Counted from the first letter of the stretch, positions 18,042 to 26,857 are shown. The stretch: 64,000 nucleotides of DNA from Salininema proteolyticum (GCF_042685645.1 NZ_JBHUNX010000001.1:4960001-5024000), one strand, 5' to 3'. Translations and numbers: made by a program. The notes: generated from the sequence alone by a model not told the origin.

Positions 18042-19709
18042 ATGACCTCCCGTGAGCCCACCTCAGATTCGGAGCCGGGCCTCGGCCCACGCCGGCTCGA
18101 CGCCCAGCGACTCGGGTACCTGCCGCAGCGGTCGGTCAAGTGGCTGGCCCCCGGCACCCTCGCCGACACGGCCCTGCGGCTCCTCGGCGCGCAGTCCTTC
18201 GGCGCCTATCTGGACAAGAGGGAGCTGCTCTCCTTCTATCCGCAAGGGGTTTTCGACTACTCCGAGCGCTCCGAGATCGGACTGGACTACGTGGCCGACC
18301 TCGGCGACGGCTTCAACGCCACCTACTCGATCGCCCATCTGCTGGCGCAGCCCAAGCTCCATCTATCCAATTCCGGCGAGCCCCTGCCCGGGGGCGAGGT
18401 CCTCGTCATGGGCGGCGACGAGGTCTATCCGGCCGCGAATTGGCGGGAATACGACAACCGCACCCGGGGCCCGTACACGACGGCGAATCCGGCCGAGAAC
18501 CGCGACCTCTTCGCCGTGCCGGGCAACCACGACTGGTTCGACGGGCTGACGGCCTTCAGCCGGCTGTTCCTGCAGCGGCGCCACTTCGGGCGGTGGATCA
18601 CCCGCCAGACGCGCTCGTACTTCACGCTCAAACTCCCGCACCGCTGGTGGCTCATGGCGATCGACGGCGGCTTCGACTCGCGCCTCGACCCGCCCCAGCT
18701 GGCCTACTTCCGCAAGTGCGCCGCCGGGATCCAGCCGGGCGACCACGTCATCCTGTGCGTCCCGCAGCCGGCGTGGGTGTGGACGGAGGACGACAGGCAG
18801 GCGTTCGACCGGATCGACTTCTTCATCGACGAGATCATCCGCCCGCGCCGCGCCCGCGTCCCGCTCATCCTGACCGGCGACCGCCACCACTACGCCCGCT
18901 ACCAGGAAGACCTGCCGCGCGACCGCGGCCGCCCGCGCCACCTCATCACGGCCGGCGGAGGCGGCGGCTACCTGTCGCCGACGCACAACCTCCCGGTCCA
19001 CATCACCGCGCCGCCGCCGTCGTCCATAGGGCACACGGGGTCGCTGCCGCGCGACTACACGCTCAAGTCCGCCTACCCGACGATGCGGCGCTCCTGGCGC
19101 TACGGCTTCGGGATCTTCGGCCGCCTGCCATGGCGCAACAAGAGTTTCGTCCTCTTCATCGGCGTGGTGCAGCTCTTGGCCGTCGTGGCGGTGCTGCAGG
19201 GGGTGGGCACGACGGTCACCTGCGCGGCGGTGCTGATCTCAGTGGGCATTGCCTTCGCCCATTCGACGGGGCCGCGCAAGGTCAAGCACTATGTCCTGGG
19301 GGTCCTCCACGGGGCCGCCCAGACGGCGCTGGCGGTGGCGGGAGCGTCGGTGCTGGAGGGTTTCCCGGTGGGCGGCGCCTGGCCGTATGTCGGCTACATT
19401 CCCGTGGGCGGCCTGGCCGCGACGTGGCTGGTGGGGTTCTACCTGCTCGTGGCGAACCGCTTCGGCGTCAACGCCAACGAGCTCTTCGCCGGCCTCTCGG
19501 TGATCGACTCGAAATGCTTCCTTCGCCTGAAGCTCAACGAGAACGGCCTGACGGTGCATCCGATCGGCGTGGACCGGTCGGCCCGCAAGTGGAAGTGGAA
19601 CGTCCCGACCAGCAGCTCGCCGTCCCGCCTCCTGCCGGCCCAGCCGATCCGCGCGCGCCACATTGAGGAACCGGTCACGATCCCGCATCCGCGTCCGTCC
19701 TCGAAATAG
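18042..19709 (+). CDS. Metallophosphoesterase with C-terminal membrane region
   Basis: A 555-aa protein with a calcineurin-like metallophosphoesterase domain in roughly residues 80-330. Di-metal motifs visible are DLGDG, GGDEVYP, G161-N-H-D164 and G279-D-R-H-H283; the last resembles the GDxHxH block. After about residue 365 come four or more hydrophobic segments, then a polar tail. Phosphodiesterases of this type cleave nucleotides, lipids or nucleic acids. The substrate is unknown. The membrane tail suggests action at the inner face of the membrane. There is no adjacent partner in the same operon. The start has no clear RBS, so the N-terminal end is uncertain. Confidence 0.8.
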   Translation: MTSREPTSDSEPGLGPRRLDAQRLGYLPQRSVKWLAPGTLADTALRLLGAQSFGAYLDKRELLSFYPQGVFDYSERSEIGLDYVADLGDGFNATYSIAHLLAQPKLHLSNSGEPLPGGEVLVMGGDEVYPAANWREYDNRTRGPYTTANPAENRDLFAVPGNHDWFDGLTAFSRLFLQRRHFGRWITRQTRSYFTLKLPHRWWLMAIDGGFDSRLDPPQLAYFRKCAAGIQPGDHVILCVPQPAWVWTEDDRQAFDRIDFFIDEIIRPRRARVPLILTGDRHHYARYQEDLPRDRGRPRHLITAGGGGGYLSPTHNLPVHITAPPPSSIGHTGSLPRDYTLKSAYPTMRRSWRYGFGIFGRLPWRNKSFVLFIGVVQLLAVVAVLQGVGTTVTCAAVLISVGIAFAHSTGPRKVKHYVLGVLHGAAQTALAVAGASVLEGFPVGGAWPYVGYIPVGGLAATWLVGFYLLVANRFGVNANELFAGLSVIDSKCFLRLKLNENGLTVHPIGVDRSARKWKWNVPTSSSPSRLLPAQPIRARHIEEPVTIPHPRPSSK

Positions 19710-19845
19710 TGTCCGCGCCCGCCACTAGCAGTAATGACGCTCGGTCGTCGCGAGACCTGTCCGCGTTCGGCCCGGGCGGTTCTAGTACGGTAAGAGGCAA
19801 CAACGCGACGCGGAATGGTCGTGCACATCTCAAGAGGAGCTAAAC

Positions 19846-21555
19846 GTGACCTCCGATTCTCAAGCTACTCCCGGTCAGGAGAACGGTCCGGAAGGCGTTC
19901 CGGCTCAGTCCGGAGACGCCCCGAGCGGTGCCGCCCCCGAAGGCACCCCCGCCGAGGGCGCCGCCTCCACCACCCCTGCCGAATCCTCCCCCGCCGAGTC
20001 CTCCTCTGAAGGCGCGGTGCCCTCCCCCGAGGCGGCCCCCGCCGACGAGACGGTCTCCAGCGAGGCCGAAGAGATCGGCACGGTGAAGCTGACCGGAGAG
20101 ATGCCCCGGATCACCGACGACACGGTTCCTCCCGCCCCGGCCGAGAGCCAGTCGGCCCCTGCCGAGCAGGCCTCCGCGCCCGCCGAGCAGGCCGTTGAGA
20201 GGGAAGCCGCCCCCGCCGAACAGGCCCCCGCGCCGGCCGAGCAGCCTGCCGCGTCCGAGCCCGCCGAGCAGGCTCCTGCGCCCGAGGCCGCCTCCACCGA
20301 GCAGCCCCCAGCGCCCGAGGCCGCCCCCGCCGAGACGACTTCCGCTCCCGAGTCCGCCCCCGCCGAGACGGCCCCGGCCGCCGCAGAGGCGACGTCCTCT
20401 CCGGAGGCGGCCGCTGCCGAGAGCGCTCCCGCACAGACCACCCCGGCCCCCGTGCCGTCGGCCGAGACCTCGTCGCCGAGCGAGTCGCCGGCCGAGGCGG
20501 GCGACACGCAGGTGCTGCGTCCGACCGCGGGCTCGGCCCCGCCGGCCCCCGCCGCGCCCTCCCCGCCCGAGGTCGGCGGCAGCGGCTGGCCGGTCGCTCC
20601 GTCCGTGGGCGGCCCTTCGCCGGCCCAACAGGAGTCCGCACCCGCCCCCGAGGCGGCCCCGTCGGCGCCCCAGAGCCCGGCCCCGTCGCCGCAGGCCGCG
20701 CCGAGCTCGCCGCCCGCGCCGCGTCCCGACGACACCCACCGTCTTCCTCCCGTCTCCGCCCAGTCGGCGGGGGCGCCGCAGGGCTTCCAGCCGCCGAGCG
20801 ACGGAACGATTCCGCCGATCCCGATGGCGCCCAACGGCATGAACCAACCGCAGCAGCCTCAGCAGCAGCAGTGGCAGCAGCCCGGCATGCCCCCGGCTCC
20901 GCAGGGCCCGCCCGCTCCGCCGCAAGGTCAGCCCGCCCAGCCGCAGGGACAGCCCGTGGGCCAGCCCGCGCAGCAGGTCCAGCAGCAGGCTCCGCCCGTT
21001 CCCGCCCAGCCGCAGCCCGCCGCCGCTCCGCCGGCGCCGAGCCAGCCGCAGGCGCAGCAGCAGCCGTCGCCGCAGCAGCCTCCCCAGGGGCAGCCGCAGG
21101 GGCAGCCCTCGGCTCCGCAGCCGGAGGCCCAGCAGCCTCCGCAACCGCAGCAGCCCCAGGGCGACCCGAACCAGCCGCCGATGCCGCCCGCCGGCGCGGT
21201 GCCTCCGGCCGGCGTCCAGGGCGCCCCGGCGGCCCCCGCCCCGAAGAGGCGCAAGGGCTGGATCCTCCCGGTGGCCATCGTCGCGGGTCTGCTCGTGCTC
21301 GCCCTGGTGGCCCTCGGCCTCTACTTCATGCTCCGCCCGACCCCGTTCGAGGTCGGCGGCTGCGCCACCCAGCGCGAGGACAACAGCGCCGTCCCGATCT
21401 CCTGCGAAGAGGCCGGCGAGAACGACTTCACCATTGAGAAGCAGGTCGACGAGGCCACCGAGTGCGGGGAGAACGCCGCCACGCTGAGCTCGGGAGACGA
21501 CGTCTTCTGCATCAAGGAGCTGGGCGCCGAGGACGGGGAGACGCAGAACCCCTGA
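19846..21555 (+). CDS. Pro/Ala/Glu/Gln-rich membrane-anchored protein with extracellular Cys domain
   Basis: A 569-aa protein. Residues 1 to about 460 are low-complexity: first Ala/Pro/Glu-rich with many PAE-type repeats, then Gln/Pro/Gly-rich. A basic stop (KRRKG) and one TM helix at about 470-492 follow, then a roughly 75-residue domain with four cysteines (GGCA, SCEE, TECGE, FCIK) likely outside the cell and disulfide-bonded. GTG 19846 follows AGAGGAG at good spacing. The layout (long disordered cytoplasmic part, TM, small Cys domain) resembles LppU/septum-formation-like actinobacterial proteins, but I cannot assign a function. Confidence 0.75.
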   Translation: MTSDSQATPGQENGPEGVPAQSGDAPSGAAPEGTPAEGAASTTPAESSPAESSSEGAVPSPEAAPADETVSSEAEEIGTVKLTGEMPRITDDTVPPAPAESQSAPAEQASAPAEQAVEREAAPAEQAPAPAEQPAASEPAEQAPAPEAASTEQPPAPEAAPAETTSAPESAPAETAPAAAEATSSPEAAAAESAPAQTTPAPVPSAETSSPSESPAEAGDTQVLRPTAGSAPPAPAAPSPPEVGGSGWPVAPSVGGPSPAQQESAPAPEAAPSAPQSPAPSPQAAPSSPPAPRPDDTHRLPPVSAQSAGAPQGFQPPSDGTIPPIPMAPNGMNQPQQPQQQQWQQPGMPPAPQGPPAPPQGQPAQPQGQPVGQPAQQVQQQAPPVPAQPQPAAAPPAPSQPQAQQQPSPQQPPQGQPQGQPSAPQPEAQQPPQPQQPQGDPNQPPMPPAGAVPPAGVQGAPAAPAPKRRKGWILPVAIVAGLLVLALVALGLYFMLRPTPFEVGGCATQREDNSAVPISCEEAGENDFTIEKQVDEATECGENAATLSSGDDVFCIKELGAEDGETQNP

Positions 21556-21599
21556 GACGTGAACAGTCCTCTGGCCACTGTTGCCGGAGCTGTATACAA

Positions 21600-21633
21600 T
21601 GAGCCTTAGCCGGGACCGCCCGGCTAAGGCTCA
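21600..21633 (+). terminator. Terminator after the Pro-rich membrane protein
   Basis: Perfect 15-bp stem (21600-21614 and 21619-21633; arm TGAGCCTTAGCCGGG), loop ACCG, 44 nt after the stop codon. Confidence 0.75.
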
Positions 21634-21728
21634 TCGCCTTTCCACAGGACCGTCGAACCAGACGCACACACCACCGGGCCGCCGGAACGGCCCGACCGCC
21701 ATCGGGCGGTGACCTCGGGAGGGGATCC

Positions 21729-22145
21729 ATGGACCGTGACCGCATGCGCGCCTCGGAGTCCGATCGGCAGGGCGTGCTCGAGCAGCTGCGCACGGCCGCT
21801 CAGGACGGCCGGCTCGACCTGACGGAGTACCAGGAGCGCATGGAGGCCGCCATGCAGGCCAGGACCTACTCGGAGCTGGACCTCCTCGTGGTCGACCTGC
21901 AGCGCCTGGCGCCTCCCGGACAGCCTCAGGTGCAGGCGCAGCGGTACTTCCCCGACCAGCGCGACAGCGACGGGTCCGCCGCCCGCTCCAGCCGGTGGCG
22001 TACGGTGGGCGTCAGCACCCTGATCGCCGTCGGCGTCGCACTGGGCCTCATCCTCATCTTCCCCGACATCCTCGTGTACATAGTGGTGGGAGCCCTGGTC
22101 ATCCTGGTGCTCTTCATCATCGCCGCCGTCCTCGGACTGTTCTAG
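21729..22145 (+). CDS. DUF1707 domain membrane protein
   Basis: A 138-aa protein. Residues 5-58 match the actinobacterial DUF1707 pattern (MRASESDRQGVLEQL, then GRLDLTEYQERMEAA and ARTYSELDLLVVDL). The C-terminal third has two adjacent hydrophobic helices. Function is unknown in the family, which is often found at the N terminus of small membrane proteins. ATG 21729 follows GAGGGGAT. A terminator lies upstream and an independent promoter for pxpA downstream, so it is probably monocistronic. Confidence 0.8.
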   Translation: MDRDRMRASESDRQGVLEQLRTAAQDGRLDLTEYQERMEAAMQARTYSELDLLVVDLQRLAPPGQPQVQAQRYFPDQRDSDGSAARSSRWRTVGVSTLIAVGVALGLILIFPDILVYIVVGALVILVLFIIAAVLGLF

Positions 22146-22197
22146 GCCGCCGGGGGACCGCTCCCCGCGGGCCCTCCCCTTTGTCCCGTCCTGCCTG

Positions 22198-22203
22198 TAC
22201 AGT
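22198..22203 (+). promoter_or_regulatory. -10 box for leaderless transcription of pxpABC
   Basis: TACAGT, then 6 nt, then the pxpA ATG at 22210, with no Shine-Dalgarno sequence. Confidence 0.5.
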
Positions 22204-22209
22204 TGAGCC

Positions 22210-22947
22210 ATGGACCTCAACGCCGACCTCGCCGAGGGCTTCGGAAGATGGGCGCTCACCGATGACGACGCCCTTCTCGAGACGGTCACGAGCGCCAATG
22301 TGGCCTGCGGTTTCCACGCCGGCGATCCCCTGACGCTGCAACGGGTCTGCCGGTCGGCCGCCGAGCGCGGCGTGGCCGTGGGCGCCCAGGTCTCCTATCG
22401 CGACCTCGCCGGCTTCGGCCGTTACGAGATGGACATCCCCGCCGAACCGCTCCGCGCCGACCTCGTCTACCAGATCGGCGCCCTCCAGGCCTTCGCCCGC
22501 ATGGCGGGAGAGCCGGTCCGCTACCTCAAACCCCATGGGGCGCTCTACCACCGCGCCGCCCGCGACGAAGTCCAGGCCGAGGCGGTCGTGGCCGCCTGCC
22601 GCGACACCGGCATCGAGACGCTCGTGTGCGCTCCCGGGTCAGTGCTGGCCCAGGCGGCCTCCGAGTACCTGCGCGTGGTCCCCGAGGTCTTCGCCGACCG
22701 CGCCTACCAGTCCGACGGGCGGCTGGTCCCGCGCACGCGGCCCGGGGCGGTGCTCGGGCCCGACGAGGCCGTGGCCCAGGCGTTGAGCCTCGCTCGCGGC
22801 GAGGTACGCACCGTCGACGGCGAAACTCTGGCCGTCGCCGGGGAGACCCTGTGCGTCCACGGAGACACCCCGGGCGCGGCCGCCACCGCGCGGCGCATCC
22901 GAACCGAACTGGAACAACACGACATAGCTGTGGAGCCGTTCTCATGA
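22210..22947 (+). CDS. pxpA: 5-oxoprolinase subunit A (LamB/YcsF family)
   Basis: A 245-aa cytosolic protein. PxpA with PxpB and PxpC hydrolyses 5-oxoproline (pyroglutamate) to glutamate using ATP, removing a damage product of glutamine/glutamate. Family signatures: LNADLAEGFG at the N terminus, NVACGFHAGDP, YLKPHGALYH and the C-terminal CVHGDTPGA. Length is standard. The stop overlaps pxpB (ATGA). The mRNA is probably leaderless. Confidence 0.95.
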   Translation: MDLNADLAEGFGRWALTDDDALLETVTSANVACGFHAGDPLTLQRVCRSAAERGVAVGAQVSYRDLAGFGRYEMDIPAEPLRADLVYQIGALQAFARMAGEPVRYLKPHGALYHRAARDEVQAEAVVAACRDTGIETLVCAPGSVLAQAASEYLRVVPEVFADRAYQSDGRLVPRTRPGAVLGPDEAVAQALSLARGEVRTVDGETLAVAGETLCVHGDTPGAAATARRIRTELEQHDIAVEPFS

Positions 22948-23558
22948 CCACCGTACGTCCGGCGGGGCCCCACGGGCTCCTCGTCGAATGCGCCGACACC
23001 GCGTCGGCCACCGCCCTCTTCCGCCACGTCCAGCGTCGCAGGGCCGTGGGCGATCTCGATGTGCGCGACGTGATCCCGGGGGCCGAGACCGTCCTGCTGG
23101 ACGGGGTCGCCGACCGCGACGCCGTGGCGCGCCTGGCGTACTCGTGGGCGCCCTCGCCCGAGGAGTACCCGGAGGACCGCGAGGTGACCGTCGAGGTCCG
23201 CTACGACGGTCCGGACCTCGACCAGGTCGCCGAGGAACTGTCGATGTCGGTCGACGCGCTCAAGGCGCTGCACATGTCCAGCACGTTCACCGCCGCGTTC
23301 TCCGGTTTCATGCCCGGCTTCGCCTACATGGAGGGGTTCCCCCGCCCGGTGCGACGGCATTCCGAGGCCCGCACCGAGGTTCCCGCCGGCGCGGTCGGCC
23401 TGGCGGCGGACTACTGCGGGATCTATCCCCGGTCCACGCCCGGCGGGTGGAAGCTGATCGCGACGATGGTCGATCCGGAGCGGCTCTGGGACGAGCGGCA
23501 CGAGCCGGCGGCACTGATCTACCCGGGGACACGGGTTCGATTCGAGGAGGTCCAGTGA
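22944..23558 (+). CDS. pxpB: 5-oxoprolinase subunit B (kinase subunit 1 family)
   Basis: A 204-aa protein of the allophanate-hydrolase-subunit-1/KipI family, with the diagnostic FSGFMPGFAYMEG and GGWKLIAT motifs and a cyclophilin-like fold. With PxpC it forms the ATP-dependent part that phosphorylates 5-oxoproline. Start ATG 22944 overlaps the pxpA stop, and its own stop overlaps pxpC (GTGA), so the three are translationally coupled. A longer in-frame upstream extension is rejected because it covers pxpA. Confidence 0.94.
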   Translation: MTTVRPAGPHGLLVECADTASATALFRHVQRRRAVGDLDVRDVIPGAETVLLDGVADRDAVARLAYSWAPSPEEYPEDREVTVEVRYDGPDLDQVAEELSMSVDALKALHMSSTFTAAFSGFMPGFAYMEGFPRPVRRHSEARTEVPAGAVGLAADYCGIYPRSTPGGWKLIATMVDPERLWDERHEPAALIYPGTRVRFEEVQ

Positions 23559-24445
23559 GCTTCATCGAGGTGCTTCGCGAAGGGGCCCTGACGACCTGCC
23601 AGGACGGCGGCAGGCCCGGGTACGCGCATCTGGGGGTTCCGGCCTCCGGGGCGGCGGACCGGGCGTCGTGGAAGCTGGCGAACCAGTTGGCGGGCAACGC
23701 CACCGATCTGTGCGTGCTGGAGACGACCCTCAACGGGTGCACCGTGAGGACCGACCGGACCGTCGCCGCCGTGGTGGGCGGGGCTCCCTGCCCCGTGACC
23801 GTGAATCGGCAGCCGCAGCCCTGGGGGCAGCCGTTGACGCTGCATCCGGGCGACGTCCTGGACGTCGGCGTGCCGGAGCGCGGGGTGCGGAGCTACGTGG
23901 CCTTCTCCGGCGGGCTGTTCCCCAGGAAGACGTCGCTGGGGTCGCACTCGACCTGCCTGCTCTCCGGCCTCGGGCCCTCGCCGCTGCGGAGCGGGGAGAA
24001 GGTCCCGCTGGGCCCCAACCCTTTCCGGCTGCCGTTGCCGACCCAGTGGCCGGCTCCGTGGCCAGGTATCGACGAGGACCTGGTGATGAGGCTGTACCTC
24101 GGGCCGAGGCACGACTGGTTGACGCCGGAGGCGATGGAACTGCTGCACCACGGGAGCTGGAGAGTGAGCGAACACTCCAACAGGATCGGGCTGCGCCTCG
24201 ACGGGCCCGCCGTGGAGACGGCGGAGAAGGGTGAGCTCCCCAGCGAGGGCGTGGTGACCGGGGCGCTGCAGATACCGCCGAGCGGACAGCCGGTGGTCTT
24301 CGGCGCCGACCATCCGACCACGGGCGGCTATCCGATCGTGGGAGTCGTCGACGACAGGGGAATCGCCGCCGCCGCGCAGGCTAAGCCGGGGACGAAGGTC
24401 AGATTCTCGGTGATCGACGTGCCCCAGTGGGCGGAGAGAGGCTGA
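23555..24445 (+). CDS. pxpC: 5-oxoprolinase subunit C (biotin-dependent carboxyltransferase-like)
   Basis: A 296-aa protein of the allophanate-hydrolase-subunit-2/KipA family. Motifs: TTCQDGGRPGYAHLGVP near the N terminus, VAFSGG, SNRIGLRLDGP, and PTTGGYPIVG at the C terminus. It completes PxpABC. Start GTG 23555 overlaps the pxpB stop, with GAGGAGG 7-13 nt upstream. Confidence 0.94.
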   Translation: MSFIEVLREGALTTCQDGGRPGYAHLGVPASGAADRASWKLANQLAGNATDLCVLETTLNGCTVRTDRTVAAVVGGAPCPVTVNRQPQPWGQPLTLHPGDVLDVGVPERGVRSYVAFSGGLFPRKTSLGSHSTCLLSGLGPSPLRSGEKVPLGPNPFRLPLPTQWPAPWPGIDEDLVMRLYLGPRHDWLTPEAMELLHHGSWRVSEHSNRIGLRLDGPAVETAEKGELPSEGVVTGALQIPPSGQPVVFGADHPTTGGYPIVGVVDDRGIAAAAQAKPGTKVRFSVIDVPQWAERG

Positions 24446-24465
24446 CGGCCGACTGGACCGGCCGT
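24445..24465 (+). terminator. Hairpin at the end of pxpABC
   Basis: ACGGCCG/CGGCCGT stem (7 bp) with a 7-nt loop beginning at the last base of the pxpC stop. No T-run. Confidence 0.4.
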
Positions 24466-25139
24466 GAAGGCATGGGCCCCCACTGACGCTCGCGCTGATC
24501 GCGGCCGTGGCCAGATGAACTCGACCACCGACGGTACTGTACGTCGCCGTGGCCGCATGCGCTCGACCATCGACCGCACTTCCACGGCTGCGGCGAAATG
24601 CGTTCAACGGCCGATGCCGCAATACCGCCGACTCCCGCGATCACCCCGCCGGCAGGGCGAACTCGAACCCCCTGTGCCGTTCTCCGCGTCCCATTCCTTA
24701 CCTCTGAAACAGAGGGATGCAACTCCGGTTCTCCAGGGGCCGCAGGGATGGAAACCCTGCTAGACGCCCGCAACACGTCCGCATGACCCCGCGCGTGTTG
24801 CCGTTGACTTTCACCGAACCTTCGGGCGACACTGAGAAACGCTGGACCGACCCGACGTCGGTCCAGGATCGATCATGGAGTCCCGATTCCGTCTTCGATA
24901 GCGGCCCGCCAGCTTGCAGCTGCTAACTCATTCTGGCGAGCCGCCTCCCACAACCATCCCCGAAGGGAGTTGATTGCACTAACGATCCTAGTGCACTTCC
25001 AGGCCTGATTCCAGCCTGAAACCCGTTTCCCGCGACGCTTCAGTCCGTCGTGTCTACCCAGCGCTGTCTCCAGCGCTTCCCGAGCACAAGACCTCAGACT
25101 CCCCTGCCCTGAGAACGCAGGGAGAAAGGGCGCAGCACC
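24466..25139 (+). other. Gene-free stretch upstream of a three-gene cassette
   Basis: About 670 nt with no convincing coding frame on either strand. It contains several short inverted words (for example around 24770-24800 and 25060-25080) and a T-arm-like GGTTCGAGTTC on the minus strand at about 24659-24669 that does not fold into a tRNA. The promoter of the downstream cassette is expected near 25000-25120 but no clear -10/-35 pair was seen. Confidence 0.4.
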
Positions 25140-25397
25140 ATGCCCACGATCTTGACGAGACTCCCCTTGGGCGACAGGACCGTCGCCATCGTCCGGCGGA
25201 GCACCGAACACCTCCTCTGGATCGTCATAGACTCCGAACTCGCCGGAATAGTCCACCGCAACGGCCGGATACGCCTCTGCGACGGCTGGACCATTCCGGA
25301 CGACGACCTCGAACGCATCCGCCTCGAAGCGCTGGCCGCCGCGGCCGGGGAGAACGAACGCGTCCGGCTCCTTGAACGCCAGGGAGGCCGCGCATGA
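25140..25397 (+). CDS. Hypothetical protein, first gene of unknown three-gene cassette
   Basis: An 85-aa soluble protein, not recognised. The first half looks like beta strands (TVAIVRR, LLWIVIDSELAGIV), followed by GWTIPDDDLERIRLEALAAA, a helix. ATG 25140 is preceded by GGAGAAAGGG. Its stop overlaps the next ATG (25394), so the genes are coupled. No catalytic motif, Cys cluster or TM segment is visible. Confidence 0.55.
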   Translation: MPTILTRLPLGDRTVAIVRRSTEHLLWIVIDSELAGIVHRNGRIRLCDGWTIPDDDLERIRLEALAAAAGENERVRLLERQGGRA

Positions 25398-26119
25398 CGT
25401 CCGACCTCATCGCCGTCACCGCCGTCGCCCTGTTGTTCATCGCCTGCACGGCGGTCGTATCCGCCGCACCGTTCTGGCCGGGGACAGCCGCCACCGCGAA
25501 CACGGCGCCCGCGAGCGCACCGTGCCAGCCGCGCATGCGGCCCAGGCGACGGCGAAAACCGCGACCCGGCAATGAATGGACCCTGCCCGTCCGCATGGAC
25601 GGCCCCCGGCTGGGCGCGGTCGACTACTGCGCCAGGACCTTCGACGTTCGCTCGGCGGGCCCCTCCACCGCCGCCGTCATAGCCGCCGAGCCCGGAGGCC
25701 GGCGCACCCACATGGCCACCCTGGGTTGGGACGCCAAGGGCGCCGGCGAAGTCCGATGGGCCGACACGTCGGCCCGCCACGCGCTGATCACCAACGGCAC
25801 CCGTCATCAGCACTGGCTCGAACAGCGCTTTCGGGCCGTCGTAGAACACGTCGTCCACAACAGGCCCCTGCCGCAACGCTTCACCGACGAAATGAACGGG
25901 AGGACCTATGCCGATCGTTTACATGCCGTCCGGGACCACCGACGTCGGCACCATCGCGCACGCCGGACGGGAGCTGACGGGCCGTCTCGACGAGGATGCG
26001 GCCGTTCTGTACCTGTTCCTGCCCAGTCGGCTCGACTGCCCGCTGGAGGAGCGTCCGCCGGCCGTCATGGCGCACTGCCGCCGCTGGCCCTGGCCGACCA
26101 TGACCGCCTACTCCGATGA
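25394..26119 (+). CDS. Hypothetical membrane-anchored protein, second gene of the cassette (C-terminal tail doubtful)
   Basis: Nominally 241 aa. An N-terminal hydrophobic helix (residues about 4-27) is followed by a basic Arg/Pro-rich linker, then a small domain at about 60-170 containing YCARTFDVR and HMATLGWDAKGAGEVRWAD. From about residue 173 the sequence turns Arg/His-rich and coincides with the next gene in another frame, so the real protein probably ended near 25890-25910 and the tail may be a read-through after a lost stop or frameshift. Start ATG 25394 overlaps the previous stop. Not recognised. Confidence 0.5.
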   Translation: MTSDLIAVTAVALLFIACTAVVSAAPFWPGTAATANTAPASAPCQPRMRPRRRRKPRPGNEWTLPVRMDGPRLGAVDYCARTFDVRSAGPSTAAVIAAEPGGRRTHMATLGWDAKGAGEVRWADTSARHALITNGTRHQHWLEQRFRAVVEHVVHNRPLPQRFTDEMNGRTYADRLHAVRDHRRRHHRARRTGADGPSRRGCGRSVPVPAQSARLPAGGASAGRHGALPPLALADHDRLLR

Positions 26120-26216
26120 GCTGCACCGCCAATCCCGGTCGATACCCGACTGGAAGGTCGAGCTGCTCGACAAGATCGCGCTCGCCGTGAAACCCTTCGT
26201 GGCTCCGGACGACTGA
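25908..26216 (+). CDS. Hypothetical protein, third gene of the cassette
   Basis: A 102-aa soluble protein. The strong RBS GGGAGG lies a few nt before ATG 25908. N-terminal VYMPSGTTDVGTIAHAGRELTGRL and a central AVLYLFLPSRLDCPLEERPPAVMAHCRRW segment suggest an alpha/beta fold. Two Cys. No family recognised. It overlaps the tail of the upstream frame by about 210 nt, which is unusual and supports truncation of that upstream protein. A clear hairpin follows at 26231. Confidence 0.55.
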   Translation: MPIVYMPSGTTDVGTIAHAGRELTGRLDEDAAVLYLFLPSRLDCPLEERPPAVMAHCRRWPWPTMTAYSDELHRQSRSIPDWKVELLDKIALAVKPFVAPDD

Positions 26217-26230
26217 CCGACCGTTGTTCC

Positions 26231-26269
26231 GTCCGGTGGCGCCGGGCCGACGTGCCGGCGCCACCGGAC
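26231..26269 (+). terminator. Terminator of the unknown three-gene cassette
   Basis: Perfect 15-bp stem (26231-26245 and 26255-26269; arm GTCCGGTGGCGCCGG) with a 9-nt loop, 15 nt after the stop. Confidence 0.7.
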
Positions 26270-26412
26270 GCGAAGGCGGTCTGCCCGGCGGGCATCCGCC
26301 TTGCGGATGTCGAACAGCGGCGCGGCTAGAAGAGATCGTGAGATCAGGAAGGGAAGCCCCGGCACTGCTGAAGCGTGTATGTCATATTACTGTTCTCCTT
26401 GTCGCGTATGTG

Positions 26413-26418
26413 TAGACT
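26413..26418 (+). promoter_or_regulatory. -10 box for leaderless transcription of a one-TM protein
   Basis: TAGACT followed by 6 nt and ATG at 26425. An earlier in-frame ATG at 26419 directly abuts the box and is less likely to be on the mRNA. Confidence 0.5.
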
Positions 26419-26424
26419 ATGTCG

Positions 26425-26823
26425 ATGAGCGACAGTAATATCCCCCCTGCTCCAGTTCCCCCGAACGGCGATTCCGGACCGATCCTGGTGACGATAGGCG
26501 ATATCGCCGTCTCGGACTCCGAGATCATCACTCCCGCCGGGACGATCCGAACCAAGGGCGCCGTCTGGACCGTCACGGACTTCAGCCGGACCACCAGCAA
26601 GATCCCAACCCACGCGATAGTCCTGGCGATCATCTTCGCCCTGTTCTGCCTGATCGGTCTGCTCTTCCTGCTCATGAAGGAAGAGGAGACCACCGGGCAC
26701 GTCCAGGTCACCGTCCATGGCGACGGCAAGACGTACCAGACATCACTGCCGGTCAACCACGCCGGAGCCGCCTACCAGATCAATCAGCAGGTTCAGTACG
26801 CACGCAACCTTTCCGCCATGTGA
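26425..26823 (+). CDS. Single-TM hypothetical protein
   Basis: A 132-aa protein with a Pro-rich N terminus and a small cytoplasmic region (ITVGD-like VTIGDIAVSDSEIITPAG). One TM helix at about residues 53-80 (AIVLAIIFALFCLIGLLFLLM) precedes a beta-rich tail HVQVTVHGDGKTYQTSLPV and QYARNLSA. I recall this general architecture in many actinobacteria as uncharacterised proteins. Function unknown. Start 26425 is chosen over 26419 because of the -10 spacing. Confidence 0.75.
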   Translation: MSDSNIPPAPVPPNGDSGPILVTIGDIAVSDSEIITPAGTIRTKGAVWTVTDFSRTTSKIPTHAIVLAIIFALFCLIGLLFLLMKEEETTGHVQVTVHGDGKTYQTSLPVNHAGAAYQINQQVQYARNLSAM

Positions 26824-26857
26824 TCGGCGTTCGCCCCAGATGATGGATCGCCTCAGG

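Noticed and set aside
24640..24740. Possible tRNA on the minus strand (GGTTCGAGTTC T-arm-like word)
   Set aside because: The T stem, acceptor stem and anticodon arm do not pair; CAGGG/CCCTG closes an overlong loop.
24873..25256. 127-codon minus-strand frame upstream of the unknown cassette
   Set aside because: Overlaps the start of the better-supported 85-aa gene, with no RBS and no recognisable domain.
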